Shown here one piece after another: positions 17,916 through 27,664 of a stretch of 64,000 nt of DNA; position 1 is the stretch's first letter, and every line of letters starts with the position of its first letter. Under the pieces are notes generated by a model that made no database searches, had not been told where the DNA came from, and worked only from the letters and a program-made list of their open reading frames with translations. This DNA comes from Pseudovibrio axinellae (GTDB taxonomy: Bacteria > Pseudomonadota > Alphaproteobacteria > Rhizobiales > Stappiaceae), in NCBI RefSeq assembly GCF_900110875.1, contig NZ_FOFM01000015.1:16439-80438 (forward strand), in the 5' to 3' direction. The translations under genes were made by a program, and so were the position numbers.

Positions 17916-19666
17916 TTATAAACTTCATTATTTTGCGCTCCATAAACGATGAGTTCATGGAACGAATTTACACTTGAATAGAGTGAGAAAAATTCTGCAA
18001 GGATACTGGAAAATAGGTACATTTCGCCTTCACTTTGGAAGGCGCTCTCGGACATCGTCAACGTGGACTTAAGTCCTCGAACCACTTGCCCTTGAAAGAG
18101 CTTATCGATTGGCTTGGTTTGAATTGATAAAATGCCGTCAACACGTTGCTTACTGACACGCTCATCCTGCCGATCTCGTAGAGCTTGAAAGTCGTAGGTT
18201 GAGATCACTGTCTTTAGAGCATCTTTTTCCAGAAGCGACACATAGTTAAGTGACAAGTTGGAGATCATATTCCAATAGAGAGACCCGTCTAAAGGTGGAT
18301 ACACAGGTGCTGTTGGCTGGCCCAGATTCTTGAATTGCACAAAAGAAGGTGTTTCGCCGGTAGGCTCTGTTATGTCACCTACGCCAAGCTCTTTTGCGTG
18401 TTCGGGGTGGAAGCACTTTAAATCTGCAGAAAGGACCTCGTGCTGCGGGAGAGCCCTTTCGTTGTCATGGCGTACGAATGAAACCAGATGCTCCATTCCA
18501 CGCCTATGCAGCGCTTCACGCAGCCGCAAGCGATAGTAAATTTGCGTTAAGCCGTCGGCCCTTTCCACCTCATGGTGAAAAGATTCAAACGACGGATACT
18601 CGCGCAGGTGAGACCCACTTGTGGGGTCTTCTGCTGCACGCCAACTCATAATCCGGTCAATTGAGAAGATATCGATCGCTTTACGCCCGTTTGAAGATGG
18701 GCGGATAGGATAGCGAACCTGGCTATGATCGATCTTCATTGGTTCTGCATCATAAGGAAACAGATTGACCACAGGGGTGCAGTAAAGCTTGAAACTCCCT
18801 GGGCGCACTTTTACATTCGCGGGAAGAGGTCTTTCAAACGTGAAGCTTAGAGAAAATTCGGTTTCTTCGCGGCTATTAAGAAATACGTCTAATCCGTCAA
18901 TATCGTAGCAAAGGAACTTTTCCGGGAAGACGAAAAACTCTTGGAGTAAGCGATATCCTTCATAGGCTGTATTTTCATTGGGTAGCAACGCTTCGTCACC
19001 ACCTAAAGCTCCGGGATGCAATGCGGAAGCTGGGAGGCTGAACTCAGTATCAGCTTCGTCACTCTCCTCGACAGGATGCAAATGCACCTTTATCTCTTTC
19101 AGATAACGACCCAACCACAAATATAACATCTGGGCTGCGACCTCATCGCCTGTCATCCAGATGCGCAGGTCTGCAAAGCTCATGCGTGAAAGCGGTAGGC
19201 CTGAGAGGGTCTGAAACCGTAGAGTTAAGACAGAGTGTTCGCGGCTTCTTTGAATATTTTGATCAATAATATCGAGCGGATAAATCGCGACATCAGACGT
19301 GGTTCGAAAAGGACATACGATACCATCCACTGGCTTCGATAAAACCTCTGTCCCCAAGGGAACAATCTGGCGCTCTGTGATCGCTTTTTCGACCGGAATA
19401 AGTTGCATCAGTGTCGTTGAGGGAAAAGCGCGCAGAAAGTTTGGCAACAGCAGGTTCACGATAGAGTGAGTTAGCTCTGGCAGTTCATCGTCCAGTTTTT
19501 CTCGGACTTTTGATGTTAGAAATGCAAAGCCTTCCAACAACCGCTCTACATCTGGGTCAGTAGACGCCTCAGACAAATACTTTGACAAACGCGGATTACG
19601 CTCGGCGAAATACCGACCGCTCTCGCGCAAATATGTCAACTCGTCTTGAAAGTATGAAGCTCTCAC
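17879..19666 (-). CDS. tssF: T6SS baseplate protein TssF (ImpG/VasA)
   Basis: A 595-residue TssF, the largest baseplate wedge protein. The N-terminus is the family type: ELTYLRESGRYFAERNPRLS, followed by DPDVERLLEGFAFLTSKVREKLDDE. The C-terminus contains the LSLNYVSL and LKSTLTMSESAFQSEGEMYLF-type strands. Length is normal. It follows tssE by 18 bp and overlaps tssG by 37 bases. Confidence 0.95.
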   Translation of the reverse strand: MRASYFQDELTYLRESGRYFAERNPRLSKYLSEASTDPDVERLLEGFAFLTSKVREKLDDELPELTHSIVNLLLPNFLRAFPSTTLMQLIPVEKAITERQIVPLGTEVLSKPVDGIVCPFRTTSDVAIYPLDIIDQNIQRSREHSVLTLRFQTLSGLPLSRMSFADLRIWMTGDEVAAQMLYLWLGRYLKEIKVHLHPVEESDEADTEFSLPASALHPGALGGDEALLPNENTAYEGYRLLQEFFVFPEKFLCYDIDGLDVFLNSREETEFSLSFTFERPLPANVKVRPGSFKLYCTPVVNLFPYDAEPMKIDHSQVRYPIRPSSNGRKAIDIFSIDRIMSWRAAEDPTSGSHLREYPSFESFHHEVERADGLTQIYYRLRLREALHRRGMEHLVSFVRHDNERALPQHEVLSADLKCFHPEHAKELGVGDITEPTGETPSFVQFKNLGQPTAPVYPPLDGSLYWNMISNLSLNYVSLLEKDALKTVISTYDFQALRDRQDERVSKQRVDGILSIQTKPIDKLFQGQVVRGLKSTLTMSESAFQSEGEMYLFSSILAEFFSLYSSVNSFHELIVYGAQNNEVYKWPAKIGQQPLI

Positions 19667-19684
19667 GTACTACCTACCTGCTGA

Positions 19685-20143
19685 TCAAACAATTTGGGCA
19701 ACGCGCCCGTCTTTCATAAGAATGTCGATCTGCACCTGTTCGCCTCTATCGCGGGCGGGCATGATCAAAATGATTTTAAATAATAGATTCAATGGCCGAT
19801 CAGGCTCAGGCATAAACTGAACAGCCTTAACGCGCACTCTGGGCTCGTATTCCTCAATGCATTGTCGAATAGATGCAGCGATATGTTGCGTCAGATCATT
19901 TGTCTCAACGTTTGAAATGTTGAAATCTACCAATCCCAAGTCAGGCGTGGCGGCTGACGCCCCAGCACGGGTGTTTAGCAACTTCACCAAATGTCTTTTG
20001 ATTGAGTTGACCTTAGATTCGACCAGGTCTGCTCCATGAGGAGGAGCAAGCTCCTCCTCATCTGCAACTAAGCGCTCAAATAAGCTACCTCGGGCAGTGC
20101 GTAGTTTACTATCCCAAACAATAGTATCGGCGCTCTTCCGCAT
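19685..20143 (-). CDS. tssE: T6SS baseplate protein TssE (gp25-like)
   Basis: A 152-residue TssE of the phage T4 gp25 lysozyme-like fold family, which starts sheath polymerisation at the baseplate. Typical features are SLFERLVADEE early, SIKRHLVKLLNTRAG, PDLGLVDFNI and the conserved EPRVRVKAVQF. It begins three bases after the tssC stop, so the two genes are translated as a pair. Confidence 0.94.
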   Translation of the reverse strand: MRKSADTIVWDSKLRTARGSLFERLVADEEELAPPHGADLVESKVNSIKRHLVKLLNTRAGASAATPDLGLVDFNISNVETNDLTQHIAASIRQCIEEYEPRVRVKAVQFMPEPDRPLNLLFKIILIMPARDRGEQVQIDILMKDGRVAQIV

Positions 20144-20146
20144 GTC

Positions 20147-21637
20147 TTAGTCCTTATCGAGCTTGCCAACCAAGGACAGCTCAAAGTTAGCACCCATGTA
20201 TTTGAAATGCGGACGCACTTTCAACGACACTTGGTACCAGCCTGGATCACCCTCGACATTTGAAACGATAACTTCTGCCGCGCGCAATGGACGACGGGAG
20301 CGTACATCTTGCGGTGGATTTTCCTGATCAGCGACATACTGCTTCAGCCAAGTATTAAGCTCGCGCTCTAGGTCTTCGCGTTCTTTCCAGGCACCGATTT
20401 GCTCACGTTGCAGCACTTTAATGTAGTGTGCCAAACGGTTCACAATCATCATGTAAGGCAGCTGAGTTCCAAGCTTATAGTTGGTCTCGGCTTCCTTACC
20501 TTCTTTTGTGTTCTGGAAGATCTTAGGCTTCTGAGCAGAGTTAGCAGAGAAGAATGCTGCGTTATCTGAGCCCTTACGCATTGTAAGAGAGATAAAACCT
20601 TCTTCTGCAAGCTCATATTCACGGCGGTCTGTAACCAAGATTTCGGTCGGAATCTTTTCTTCCAATTGACCGAACGCTTCATATACGTGCACAGGCAAGT
20701 CATTTACTGCGCCGCCAGATTGTGGACCGATGATATTCGGGCACCATCTATACTTCGCAAAACTTTCAGTAAGACGCGTTGCCATTAGGAAAGAGGTGTT
20801 GCCCCAGAGGTATGTCTCATGTTCCTGAGTAACATTTTCATTGTAAACAAATGAATTTACGGGATTTTCTTCTGCATCATATGGCATCCGCAGCAAGAAA
20901 CGTGGGCAAGTTAGACCGACATAACGTGAATCTTCACTTTGCCTGAAACCCATCCACTTCCGGAAGCGAGGACCTTCATAAATCGAAAAGAGGTCTTTTT
21001 GCGCAGGCAGATCAACATAATCATCGACATCAAACATTTTAGGGTCAGCAGCGGCGATAAACGGCGCATGAGCCATCGCCCCAATAGATGCCACAAACTG
21101 CAATAGTTTAACATCTCGAGAGCTAGGGCCGAAATCATAGTTAGCGATCATCGCACCTACAGGCTCGCCACCAAACTGACCATACCCTGACGAGTAGACA
21201 TGTTTGTAGAGACCGGACTGCACCACTTCAGGGCTGGTCTCGAAATCTTCTAGGAGCTTATCTTTTGAGATCGAGAGAATATCAATCTTGATGTTTTCGC
21301 GGAAATCTGTCCGATCAACGAGCAACTTCAAGCCACGCCAAGCAGACTCTAGCTCTTGGAATTTCTCGTCATGCAATATGGCATCAAGTTGCTTGGAGAC
21401 CTTAATGTCGAGCTCTGCAATCATGCGATCAACGAGTACGCGATTAATTCTCTGATCGATTTGCTTACTAGAAATGAGGTCGGCAATAAAAGCTTCTACA
21501 CCGCGACGCGCTATTGAATAGCTTTCTTCGTCTTCTGGTCGAATTCTTGTCTCTTCCATAATCTGGTCGAGAAGAGAAATCGAGGCACCGGCACTGACCG
21601 CATCAGTCTGCGGAGCGGATGCTGATACATCTACCAT
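20147..21637 (-). CDS. tssC: T6SS contractile sheath large subunit TssC (VipB)
   Basis: A 496-residue sheath subunit that polymerises with TssB around the Hcp tube in the cytoplasm. Diagnostic blocks are SAWRGLKLLVDRTDFRENI, SPEVVQSGLYKHVYSSGYGQFGGEP and the C-terminal GDPGWYQVSLKVRPHFKYMGANFELSL. ATG 21637 is chosen because it gives the usual family length; a longer frame begins 27 codons earlier with a spurious hydrophobic stretch. It follows tssB after a 106-bp spacer and is followed by tssE within three bases. Confidence 0.96.
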   Translation of the reverse strand: MVDVSASAPQTDAVSAGASISLLDQIMEETRIRPEDEESYSIARRGVEAFIADLISSKQIDQRINRVLVDRMIAELDIKVSKQLDAILHDEKFQELESAWRGLKLLVDRTDFRENIKIDILSISKDKLLEDFETSPEVVQSGLYKHVYSSGYGQFGGEPVGAMIANYDFGPSSRDVKLLQFVASIGAMAHAPFIAAADPKMFDVDDYVDLPAQKDLFSIYEGPRFRKWMGFRQSEDSRYVGLTCPRFLLRMPYDAEENPVNSFVYNENVTQEHETYLWGNTSFLMATRLTESFAKYRWCPNIIGPQSGGAVNDLPVHVYEAFGQLEEKIPTEILVTDRREYELAEEGFISLTMRKGSDNAAFFSANSAQKPKIFQNTKEGKEAETNYKLGTQLPYMMIVNRLAHYIKVLQREQIGAWKEREDLERELNTWLKQYVADQENPPQDVRSRRPLRAAEVIVSNVEGDPGWYQVSLKVRPHFKYMGANFELSLVGKLDKD

Positions 21638-21743
21638 TTGATCAAATCCATATATATTATGTATTTTCAGAAAGATGTGGCTGCACAGTAAAATAAACGC
21701 ACTGAGGAACCGCACCAAGTTACTGAGGCTTTACTAGAGAGTA

Positions 21744-22253
21744 CTAGCTCTGCTCTTCACTCTCAGAAACAACAGCATCCAGCTCCGAAAGAAGTTTCTC
21801 ACGCTGAGCGTCATCCTGCAAAAGCTGCTCTAGACGCGTGCGGAAAGCGGGAATGTTTCCGAGAGGACCCTTTAGAGCGACCAGAGCTTCTCGCAGGTCA
21901 ATTAGCTTCTTAAGCTCAGGAACCTGTTTAACAATCGAATCGGGTTCAAAATCCTTTAAGCCGCCGAAGTTTAACTTCACTGCAAGTTGCGCATCTTCAT
22001 CATCGACCAAAGTATTTTGGACTGTTAAATCGCGCTCAAGACCGGCTTCACTCATAACAGAAGCAAAGGTGTTCTTGTCTACCGAAAGCAACTCTCGGTC
22101 TTCTAAAGGAGTATCATCTTCTTTACCAAGATAGTCTCCTAGCATAACAAGGCGGAGAGGTAATTCTACCTCTTCCTGCTGATCTCCGGTAGCAGGAACA
22201 TAACGGATATTTATCCGCTCTTTAGGTGCAACAGAGCCTTCTTTTCCAGCCAT
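21744..22253 (-). CDS. tssB: T6SS contractile sheath small subunit TssB (VipA)
   Basis: A 169-residue sheath subunit and first gene of the leftward T6SS unit. The family block ERINIRYVPATGDQQEEVELPLRLVMLGDY (split here for reading) opens the protein and FEPDSIVKQVPELKKLIDLREAL lies near the middle, with ALKGPLGNIPAFRTRLEQLL toward the end. It forms the TssB/TssC protomer. Its promoter must lie in the AT-rich spacer shared with the divergent tssM. Confidence 0.96.
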   Translation of the reverse strand: MAGKEGSVAPKERINIRYVPATGDQQEEVELPLRLVMLGDYLGKEDDTPLEDRELLSVDKNTFASVMSEAGLERDLTVQNTLVDDEDAQLAVKLNFGGLKDFEPDSIVKQVPELKKLIDLREALVALKGPLGNIPAFRTRLEQLLQDDAQREKLLSELDAVVSESEEQS

Positions 22254-22522
22254 TACTATCCCTCATAAACACAAGCAGAAATTATGCATTTATTTAAATT
22301 GTTATCATTTTTACTTAAATACAACAATTCAAATATTTTTATATTATCAGAATCAAATTCTATATTATGCCTAATTGAATTAAATAGCAGCGACAACCAT
22401 TTTAAGAAATGGCAAACAGATACTTTAGTCTAATTGAAAATTAAAGAACAGATAAAGAAAAGATAATAAAATTTGATCGTAACTATACGAAAAAATCAAA
22501 CATTCACCGAAAGATTGTGAAA
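22254..22522. other. AT-rich divergent spacer between tssB and tssM
   Basis: This stretch is strikingly AT-rich compared with both flanks and contains many short A and T runs. It must carry the promoters for both T6SS units. I looked for a -24/-12 (TGGCA-N-TTGC) promoter that would fit VasH control and found none I would defend; the TGGCA at about 22410 lacks the matching TTGC. Such AT richness is typical of xenogeneic-silencer targets. Confidence 0.6.
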
Positions 22523-25500
22523 ATGATTTCAGTAATTATATCTAAGCTAAAATCTTTATTTATGAAATTCATTAAGACAATAAAATCTTATCTATTTTTG
22601 AGTTCCTTGATATTCATTGTTATTGCATTACTTATATTGATATATGGTAATTACATAAAAATTTATACTTATAAGCCATTTGAATCTGTAAACATGCGTC
22701 TCATTGGCGTAATTATTCTCACGCTTTTTTGGGGTATCAACAACCTCGTTTACATATTTTTTAATAAGAAATCGAAAAAGACAAGTAAACTTAAGGAAGT
22801 AGAACAAGTAAAAATTGAACCAAATACGATTAGATTAAATAATTTTGAGCATGGTTTTATCCAAGCTATGAAGACGATTAGCGAGAACTGGAGCGGTCTC
22901 GACAACAAGCGTCGCAAAAATAGCCTCTACTCTTTGCCCTGGTATGTGATGCTGGGCTCTCCCAATTCTGGCAAAACCTCTTTTATTGTTGAATCGCAGC
23001 TGAAGTTTCCGCTCGCTCATCTCTTCGCGCAGGAAAATGCGAAGCGCATACAGGCAACGCAAGATGTCGATTATTGGGTAACGGATGAAGCCGTTTTGTT
23101 CGACGTTGCTGGCCAGTTTATCGAGCACGTAAATGGCAAAAATACAGATGGTAAGGACACACTTCATAAAGACCTTTGGGCCAAGCTACTCAAACTATTG
23201 CGCGAAACTCGGCCACGGAGACCGATCAACGGCGTTGTGTTGTGTCTGGATGTTTCTGAGTTGATTGGGCTTGATAGCAACGAACGTGCGGAAAAGGCAT
23301 CACTGATCCACGCGCGCCTAAGCGAAATGACCGAGGTTCTTGGCACCCGGTATACGGTCCATGTTATCCTGACAAAGCTCGATCTAATCGACGGATTTCA
23401 CGAATTTATCGCGGGCCTTCCCGCAGCAGAACGTGCAAAACCATTTGGGTTTGCTTTTGATTTACAAACGGACTGGGACCAAAGTAAGTGGCTGGATGAA
23501 TTTAATTCAGGCTATAGCGCGTTCCTAGAAAAATTGAATGCGCAGACCGTCGACAGAATACCAGAAATGCATTCATCTCAAGAACGCAGAAACCTGTATC
23601 TGTTTACGCGGCAACTCGCTGGCTTGAACACGATTCTGAGTGACTTTCTTGAAACTGCGCTTCATCAGGATAAGTTCTCAACCGCTCCCCACGTTCGCGG
23701 TGTCTTCTTTTCCTCTTGCAGGCAGGAAGCGATACCGTGCAACCCGGTCTTATTGGCAACCTCGCAGAAATATGAAATCTCACCTCCTGTTCTTAGGTTG
23801 CATAGCGGCCCTACAAAGCAGTATTTTTCCTCCGAACTGTTCAAGAAGGTCATCTTCAAAGAAGCCGGGCTTGCTGGAGATAACATCAAGATCGAGCGTG
23901 CAAAGCGCTTTGCCCTGGTCGGCTCAGGGCTAGCTGCATCGCTTGTCTATCTTGGATTTGTGAGTCTGTACTGGCTCGCATATGATGACAATCAAGCCAA
24001 ATCCCAAGAGGTTCTGGAGATTGCAAAGACATTTGAAGGACTTTTGCAGGAAGGCCCCTCGAGCAATCTAAATGCTTCCGGGCAAAGTTATATCGAACCA
24101 CTGGCTGCGCTGACATCAGCGAATTCGATTTTTGGCGATTATAGAGATCGTTCTTGGCTGGGATCAAACCTTCTGCTTTATCAAGGCCCAAAGATCGGGC
24201 CAGAGATAGAGGCTACCTATATGGAGATGTTGGGCAACTATTTCCTTCCTGAAGTTGCAGGATATATCCGCTCCGAAATTTCCAAATTAGGCAAAAGTGA
24301 CAAGAGCCGCGACAATAACGAGCGATTAGAGGCACTTCGTATTTACCTCATGCTTGGTGATGCCGCACGGCGAAACCCGGCACTCGTCCGCTCTTGGATG
24401 AAGCAAAAGTGGCAGGAACAATTCGAGGGTGATCTCGAATTGCAGCAAGCGCTCGAAAACCACCTCACTTTCGCGATAGAAACAGCTCTTTTAGAGACAG
24501 AGTTAGATGATAAATTGGTGAAGGCCTCCCAACATGACCTTCGTGAAGTGCCACGAGACCTGCGGCTCTATCGCAATATCGAGCAAGTGAGTGACCGTCA
24601 GCTCGTATCTCCTGTCAATTTCCGTAATGACATTGGCCCGGCTTACAATATCGTCTTTAATGGCACGCAAGCCGCCCAGGCAGATGACGGGCCTATAGCG
24701 GTAAAAGAATTTTTCACCAAGGATGCCTTCCTGACGTTCTTCATTAAAATGAGCAAGAGCCTATCTGTTGTTGCTGTTGAGGATGCTTGGGTCGCGAATG
24801 AACGCGAAACAGTAGAGTACTCGGATGCAGATCTTGAGGAATTTCGCCGAAAAGTCGTCGCCCGTTACGCAACTAATTATATCGCATCATGGAACAACGC
24901 GCTCAATCAATTAGAAGTCACTGATTTCCGGAATTTGAATCAGGCAGTGGATGTTTTAGAAATCCTCACCGGCCCTGATGAACCTCTCCGACGCCTCATC
25001 AATCGCGTTAAGAAAGAGACCGAGATCTATGAAGGCAAGCTAATCGAGTTAAATGCAGAGCAAGCAGTTAATGCTGCCCTCCCATTTGACCTCAATAAAG
25101 AGCAAGGTTTACGAGTAAGGCGCGCCTTTTCCCAACTTAACAGCCTTGTAGAAGCTAAAGAGGGCGAAAAGGCCTATCTGGAAGACTTGGAAACGGCGCT
25201 CGTCAACCTCTATGAATATTTGAAGGAAGTTCGTCAGGCTGGCGACCGCTCTGGTGAAATGGCATTGGAGCGAGCGAAAGCACGCATTAATCTACAAGGT
25301 GACGATCCAATCTATACGATCAAGAGGCTTGGGGTGGACCTCCCTGCTCCTCTAAATCGTTTCTTCGCAAAGCTGGCAGATCAGAGTTGGAAGGTGTTGC
25401 TCCTGGAAGCAAAAAGTGACCTGCAACGCTCGTGGAATGAAGAGGTTTATGCTGACTACAACCTCAACTATGCGCCGCTTTATCCCTTTAACAAACACGC

Positions 25501-26110
25501 TGAACAGGAGATTCCCCTTGAAGAGTTTGAAGCCTTCTTTGGCCCAGGCGGGAAGATTGAGTCATTTTACAAGAAGAACTTAATCGTCTTTGTTGATGAG
25601 GCCACCGGCGAACCTCGCCAAATCGATGGGCGTCATCTCGCAATAGAAAAAGAGTTTCAAGACAAGTTGAAGGCGATCCTTGACCTACGGAAACAATACT
25701 TCAATCCGGATGGTCTGATCGGTGTGGAATACAATATTCAACCTGTGTCTCTTTCTGGCAAGTTGCGCCGTGCAGTGATGAATATTGAAGGGCAAATCAT
25801 ATCTTACTCCCATGGTCCTCGCCGCCCAATCCGCGTTATCTGGCCAAATGTTCTGACCAAGGAAGCTGAGAGCGAGCTGACAGTCTTCCCATCAGGGAAG
25901 AGCAGGCCGCATACGGTGACATTTAAAGGGCCTTGGTCTGGGTTCCGTCTACTCGATCACGCTACCATCAAAGGCTTTGACGGGAATGCAACGCTCGTGG
26001 AGTTCAGCTTTGCAGGTCAAAAGGTAACTTATTCGCTGCTCCACAAAGGGCAAACGACCTTAACCCGCAAACAACCCCTCACCGATCTTATTCTGCCGGC
26101 GAAAATGTGA
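22523..26110 (+). CDS. tssM: T6SS inner-membrane protein TssM (IcmF/VasK)
   Basis: A roughly 1195-residue core protein of the T6SS trans-envelope complex. Two N-terminal hydrophobic helices (about 27-44 and 61-81) precede a cytoplasmic NTPase-like domain with an intact Walker A, GSPNSGKT (about 145-152), and the switch-like VLFDVAGQF. A third helix lies near residue 475 (ALVGSGLAASLVYLGFVSLYW), followed by a long periplasmic part ending in the IcmF C-terminal domain. ATG 22523 or the GTG two codons earlier can be the start. The first 110 codons are much more AT-rich than the rest. The stop shares a base with the tssA start. Confidence 0.95.
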   Translation: MISVIISKLKSLFMKFIKTIKSYLFLSSLIFIVIALLILIYGNYIKIYTYKPFESVNMRLIGVIILTLFWGINNLVYIFFNKKSKKTSKLKEVEQVKIEPNTIRLNNFEHGFIQAMKTISENWSGLDNKRRKNSLYSLPWYVMLGSPNSGKTSFIVESQLKFPLAHLFAQENAKRIQATQDVDYWVTDEAVLFDVAGQFIEHVNGKNTDGKDTLHKDLWAKLLKLLRETRPRRPINGVVLCLDVSELIGLDSNERAEKASLIHARLSEMTEVLGTRYTVHVILTKLDLIDGFHEFIAGLPAAERAKPFGFAFDLQTDWDQSKWLDEFNSGYSAFLEKLNAQTVDRIPEMHSSQERRNLYLFTRQLAGLNTILSDFLETALHQDKFSTAPHVRGVFFSSCRQEAIPCNPVLLATSQKYEISPPVLRLHSGPTKQYFSSELFKKVIFKEAGLAGDNIKIERAKRFALVGSGLAASLVYLGFVSLYWLAYDDNQAKSQEVLEIAKTFEGLLQEGPSSNLNASGQSYIEPLAALTSANSIFGDYRDRSWLGSNLLLYQGPKIGPEIEATYMEMLGNYFLPEVAGYIRSEISKLGKSDKSRDNNERLEALRIYLMLGDAARRNPALVRSWMKQKWQEQFEGDLELQQALENHLTFAIETALLETELDDKLVKASQHDLREVPRDLRLYRNIEQVSDRQLVSPVNFRNDIGPAYNIVFNGTQAAQADDGPIAVKEFFTKDAFLTFFIKMSKSLSVVAVEDAWVANERETVEYSDADLEEFRRKVVARYATNYIASWNNALNQLEVTDFRNLNQAVDVLEILTGPDEPLRRLINRVKKETEIYEGKLIELNAEQAVNAALPFDLNKEQGLRVRRAFSQLNSLVEAKEGEKAYLEDLETALVNLYEYLKEVRQAGDRSGEMALERAKARINLQGDDPIYTIKRLGVDLPAPLNRFFAKLADQSWKVLLLEAKSDLQRSWNEEVYADYNLNYAPLYPFNKHAEQEIPLEEFEAFFGPGGKIESFYKKNLIVFVDEATGEPRQIDGRHLAIEKEFQDKLKAILDLRKQYFNPDGLIGVEYNIQPVSLSGKLRRAVMNIEGQIISYSHGPRRPIRVIWPNVLTKEAESELTVFPSGKSRPHTVTFKGPWSGFRLLDHATIKGFDGNATLVEFSFAGQKVTYSLLHKGQTTLTRKQPLTDLILPAKM

Positions 26111-27540
26111 TGCAAATGGAGAATAAGGATAGCCTCAACGAGGTAGTAACACAGCCTATATCTGAAATCTTCGTCACCTCTTACGACGACCTTGCCAAGG
26201 CCATCCTCGCGCCGATTGAGGCCCCTTTCCAAGAGGATATCGAAGATCACCCAGATTTTGATGAGGTGAGCGATGAGTTAATGAAACGCGGTACGCTTTC
26301 ACATGGTTCAATCGACTGGAACCTTGTAGAGAGCAGCGCACTTGCGATGTTGAAGGAGACCCAAAAGAGCTGCGCTGTTCTTGAGGCGCTCCTCCTTTCG
26401 CGTATGACACGTAAAACTCGCGGTGCTCTAGCAAGTTGCGTTCGCGGGTTTGATGCTTACTTGTCGCTCCCTTTGGCCGACCTCTACCCTGAAGAAGACC
26501 GCCGTTTTGAGCTCATTCTGCGCCGATCGTGCAAAATATTTGATATGGAATCGCTGCCAGGGAAACGAGGTAGTGAAGCCGATGGGCTAGAGGAAAGCCT
26601 AAAGCGCTTGACCTTGAACCAGTTGCTCATCGACAAAGGTCTAACCAAAGGTTTCCGGCTGCTACTTGAACGTTCGCAGCTGGAGAAAAAACTAGAAGAG
26701 CAAACCAAGGATCAAAAACCAGACCCATCATTGGGGGCAGGATTGGGCCCCGCGACGGAAGTATTGAGCAATGCGAAGTCGATGGATACACGTTCATTCA
26801 AGCGTGTAACAGCAGAAATTTGCACGTCTATTTTTCAACAAGACCCTTCACTTCCTTACATTTATCAGTTGCGTCGGCACGCGTGTTGGCAAGATTTGAA
26901 TGCAGCTCCACAAATCAAAAAAGAAGATAGAACGATAATCCCAGCAGTTTCAGTGGATACCTGCGACAAATATCGCCAAGCAGCTGAAAGCAAAACAGTC
27001 GATATCAATATCATTCATCAGCTCGAGACCACCTTGTTTTCGATGCCGTTTTGGCTCGAAGGCCAGTTTCTTGCTGCTCAACTTGCTCTAAAGGCTGACC
27101 ATATCCAAGCATCAAACGCTATTTTGGAGAGCACTCAGCACTTTATCACTCGCATACCTGAACTTCGGGAACTCTGCTTTGAAGATGGGACACCCTTTAT
27201 AGAAGGTGCGACAATTGAATGGCTAAACTCCAAGCCAGCAGAGCAAAACACACCACAGCAAACACAAGATAAGCCTGAGAGTAAAACGCTCATAGACTTT
27301 GCTGAAAACCCAAACCTTGCGAGCAAATGGAACGGAGAATACAAGTCCTACAAATCACCAAGGCAAAAGGCCTTTATGGAATTGGGCATGCTGGAAGAAT
27401 TAGCGAGCACAGGCTTCTCCGCCCTCGTATCAGATCAGGTCATCCGCCTCCAAAGCACAGTTGAATCGATGTCCATCACGGATTGGGATCCAGAATTCTT
27501 CAAACGATCAAACACTTTGACCCGCAGGGGTAAGCGTTGA
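26110..27540 (+). CDS. tssA: T6SS cap/assembly protein TssA (ImpA/VasJ-like)
   Basis: A 476-residue protein with an ImpA_N domain in the first half (IEAPFQEDIEDHPDFDEVSDEL, split by one residue, through AYLSLPLADLYPEEDRR) and a VasJ-like C-terminal domain with short helical repeats (LETTLFSMPFWLEGQFLAA). TssA proteins prime sheath assembly at the baseplate or cap the distal sheath end. ATG 26110 overlaps the tssM stop by one base (TGATG), so translation is coupled. It ends the rightward T6SS unit; no hcp, vgrG or PAAR gene follows. Confidence 0.88.
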   Translation: MQMENKDSLNEVVTQPISEIFVTSYDDLAKAILAPIEAPFQEDIEDHPDFDEVSDELMKRGTLSHGSIDWNLVESSALAMLKETQKSCAVLEALLLSRMTRKTRGALASCVRGFDAYLSLPLADLYPEEDRRFELILRRSCKIFDMESLPGKRGSEADGLEESLKRLTLNQLLIDKGLTKGFRLLLERSQLEKKLEEQTKDQKPDPSLGAGLGPATEVLSNAKSMDTRSFKRVTAEICTSIFQQDPSLPYIYQLRRHACWQDLNAAPQIKKEDRTIIPAVSVDTCDKYRQAAESKTVDINIIHQLETTLFSMPFWLEGQFLAAQLALKADHIQASNAILESTQHFITRIPELRELCFEDGTPFIEGATIEWLNSKPAEQNTPQQTQDKPESKTLIDFAENPNLASKWNGEYKSYKSPRQKAFMELGMLEELASTGFSALVSDQVIRLQSTVESMSITDWDPEFFKRSNTLTRRGKR

Positions 27541-27664
27541 CATCTTTATGAGACTCCCAATACCGGCACCCAGCTCTGTGTACACTTGGTAGGGAACCAA
27601 TAAGCTACCAGTTAGTCCTGCTCAGCCTTTAAAATCGGCGTTAACAAACAACTGCGAAAAGGGG

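Noticed and set aside
22405..22430. Possible sigma-54 promoter with TGGCA between tssB and tssM
   Set aside because: The -12 element does not match; the bases at the right distance read TACT instead of TTGC.
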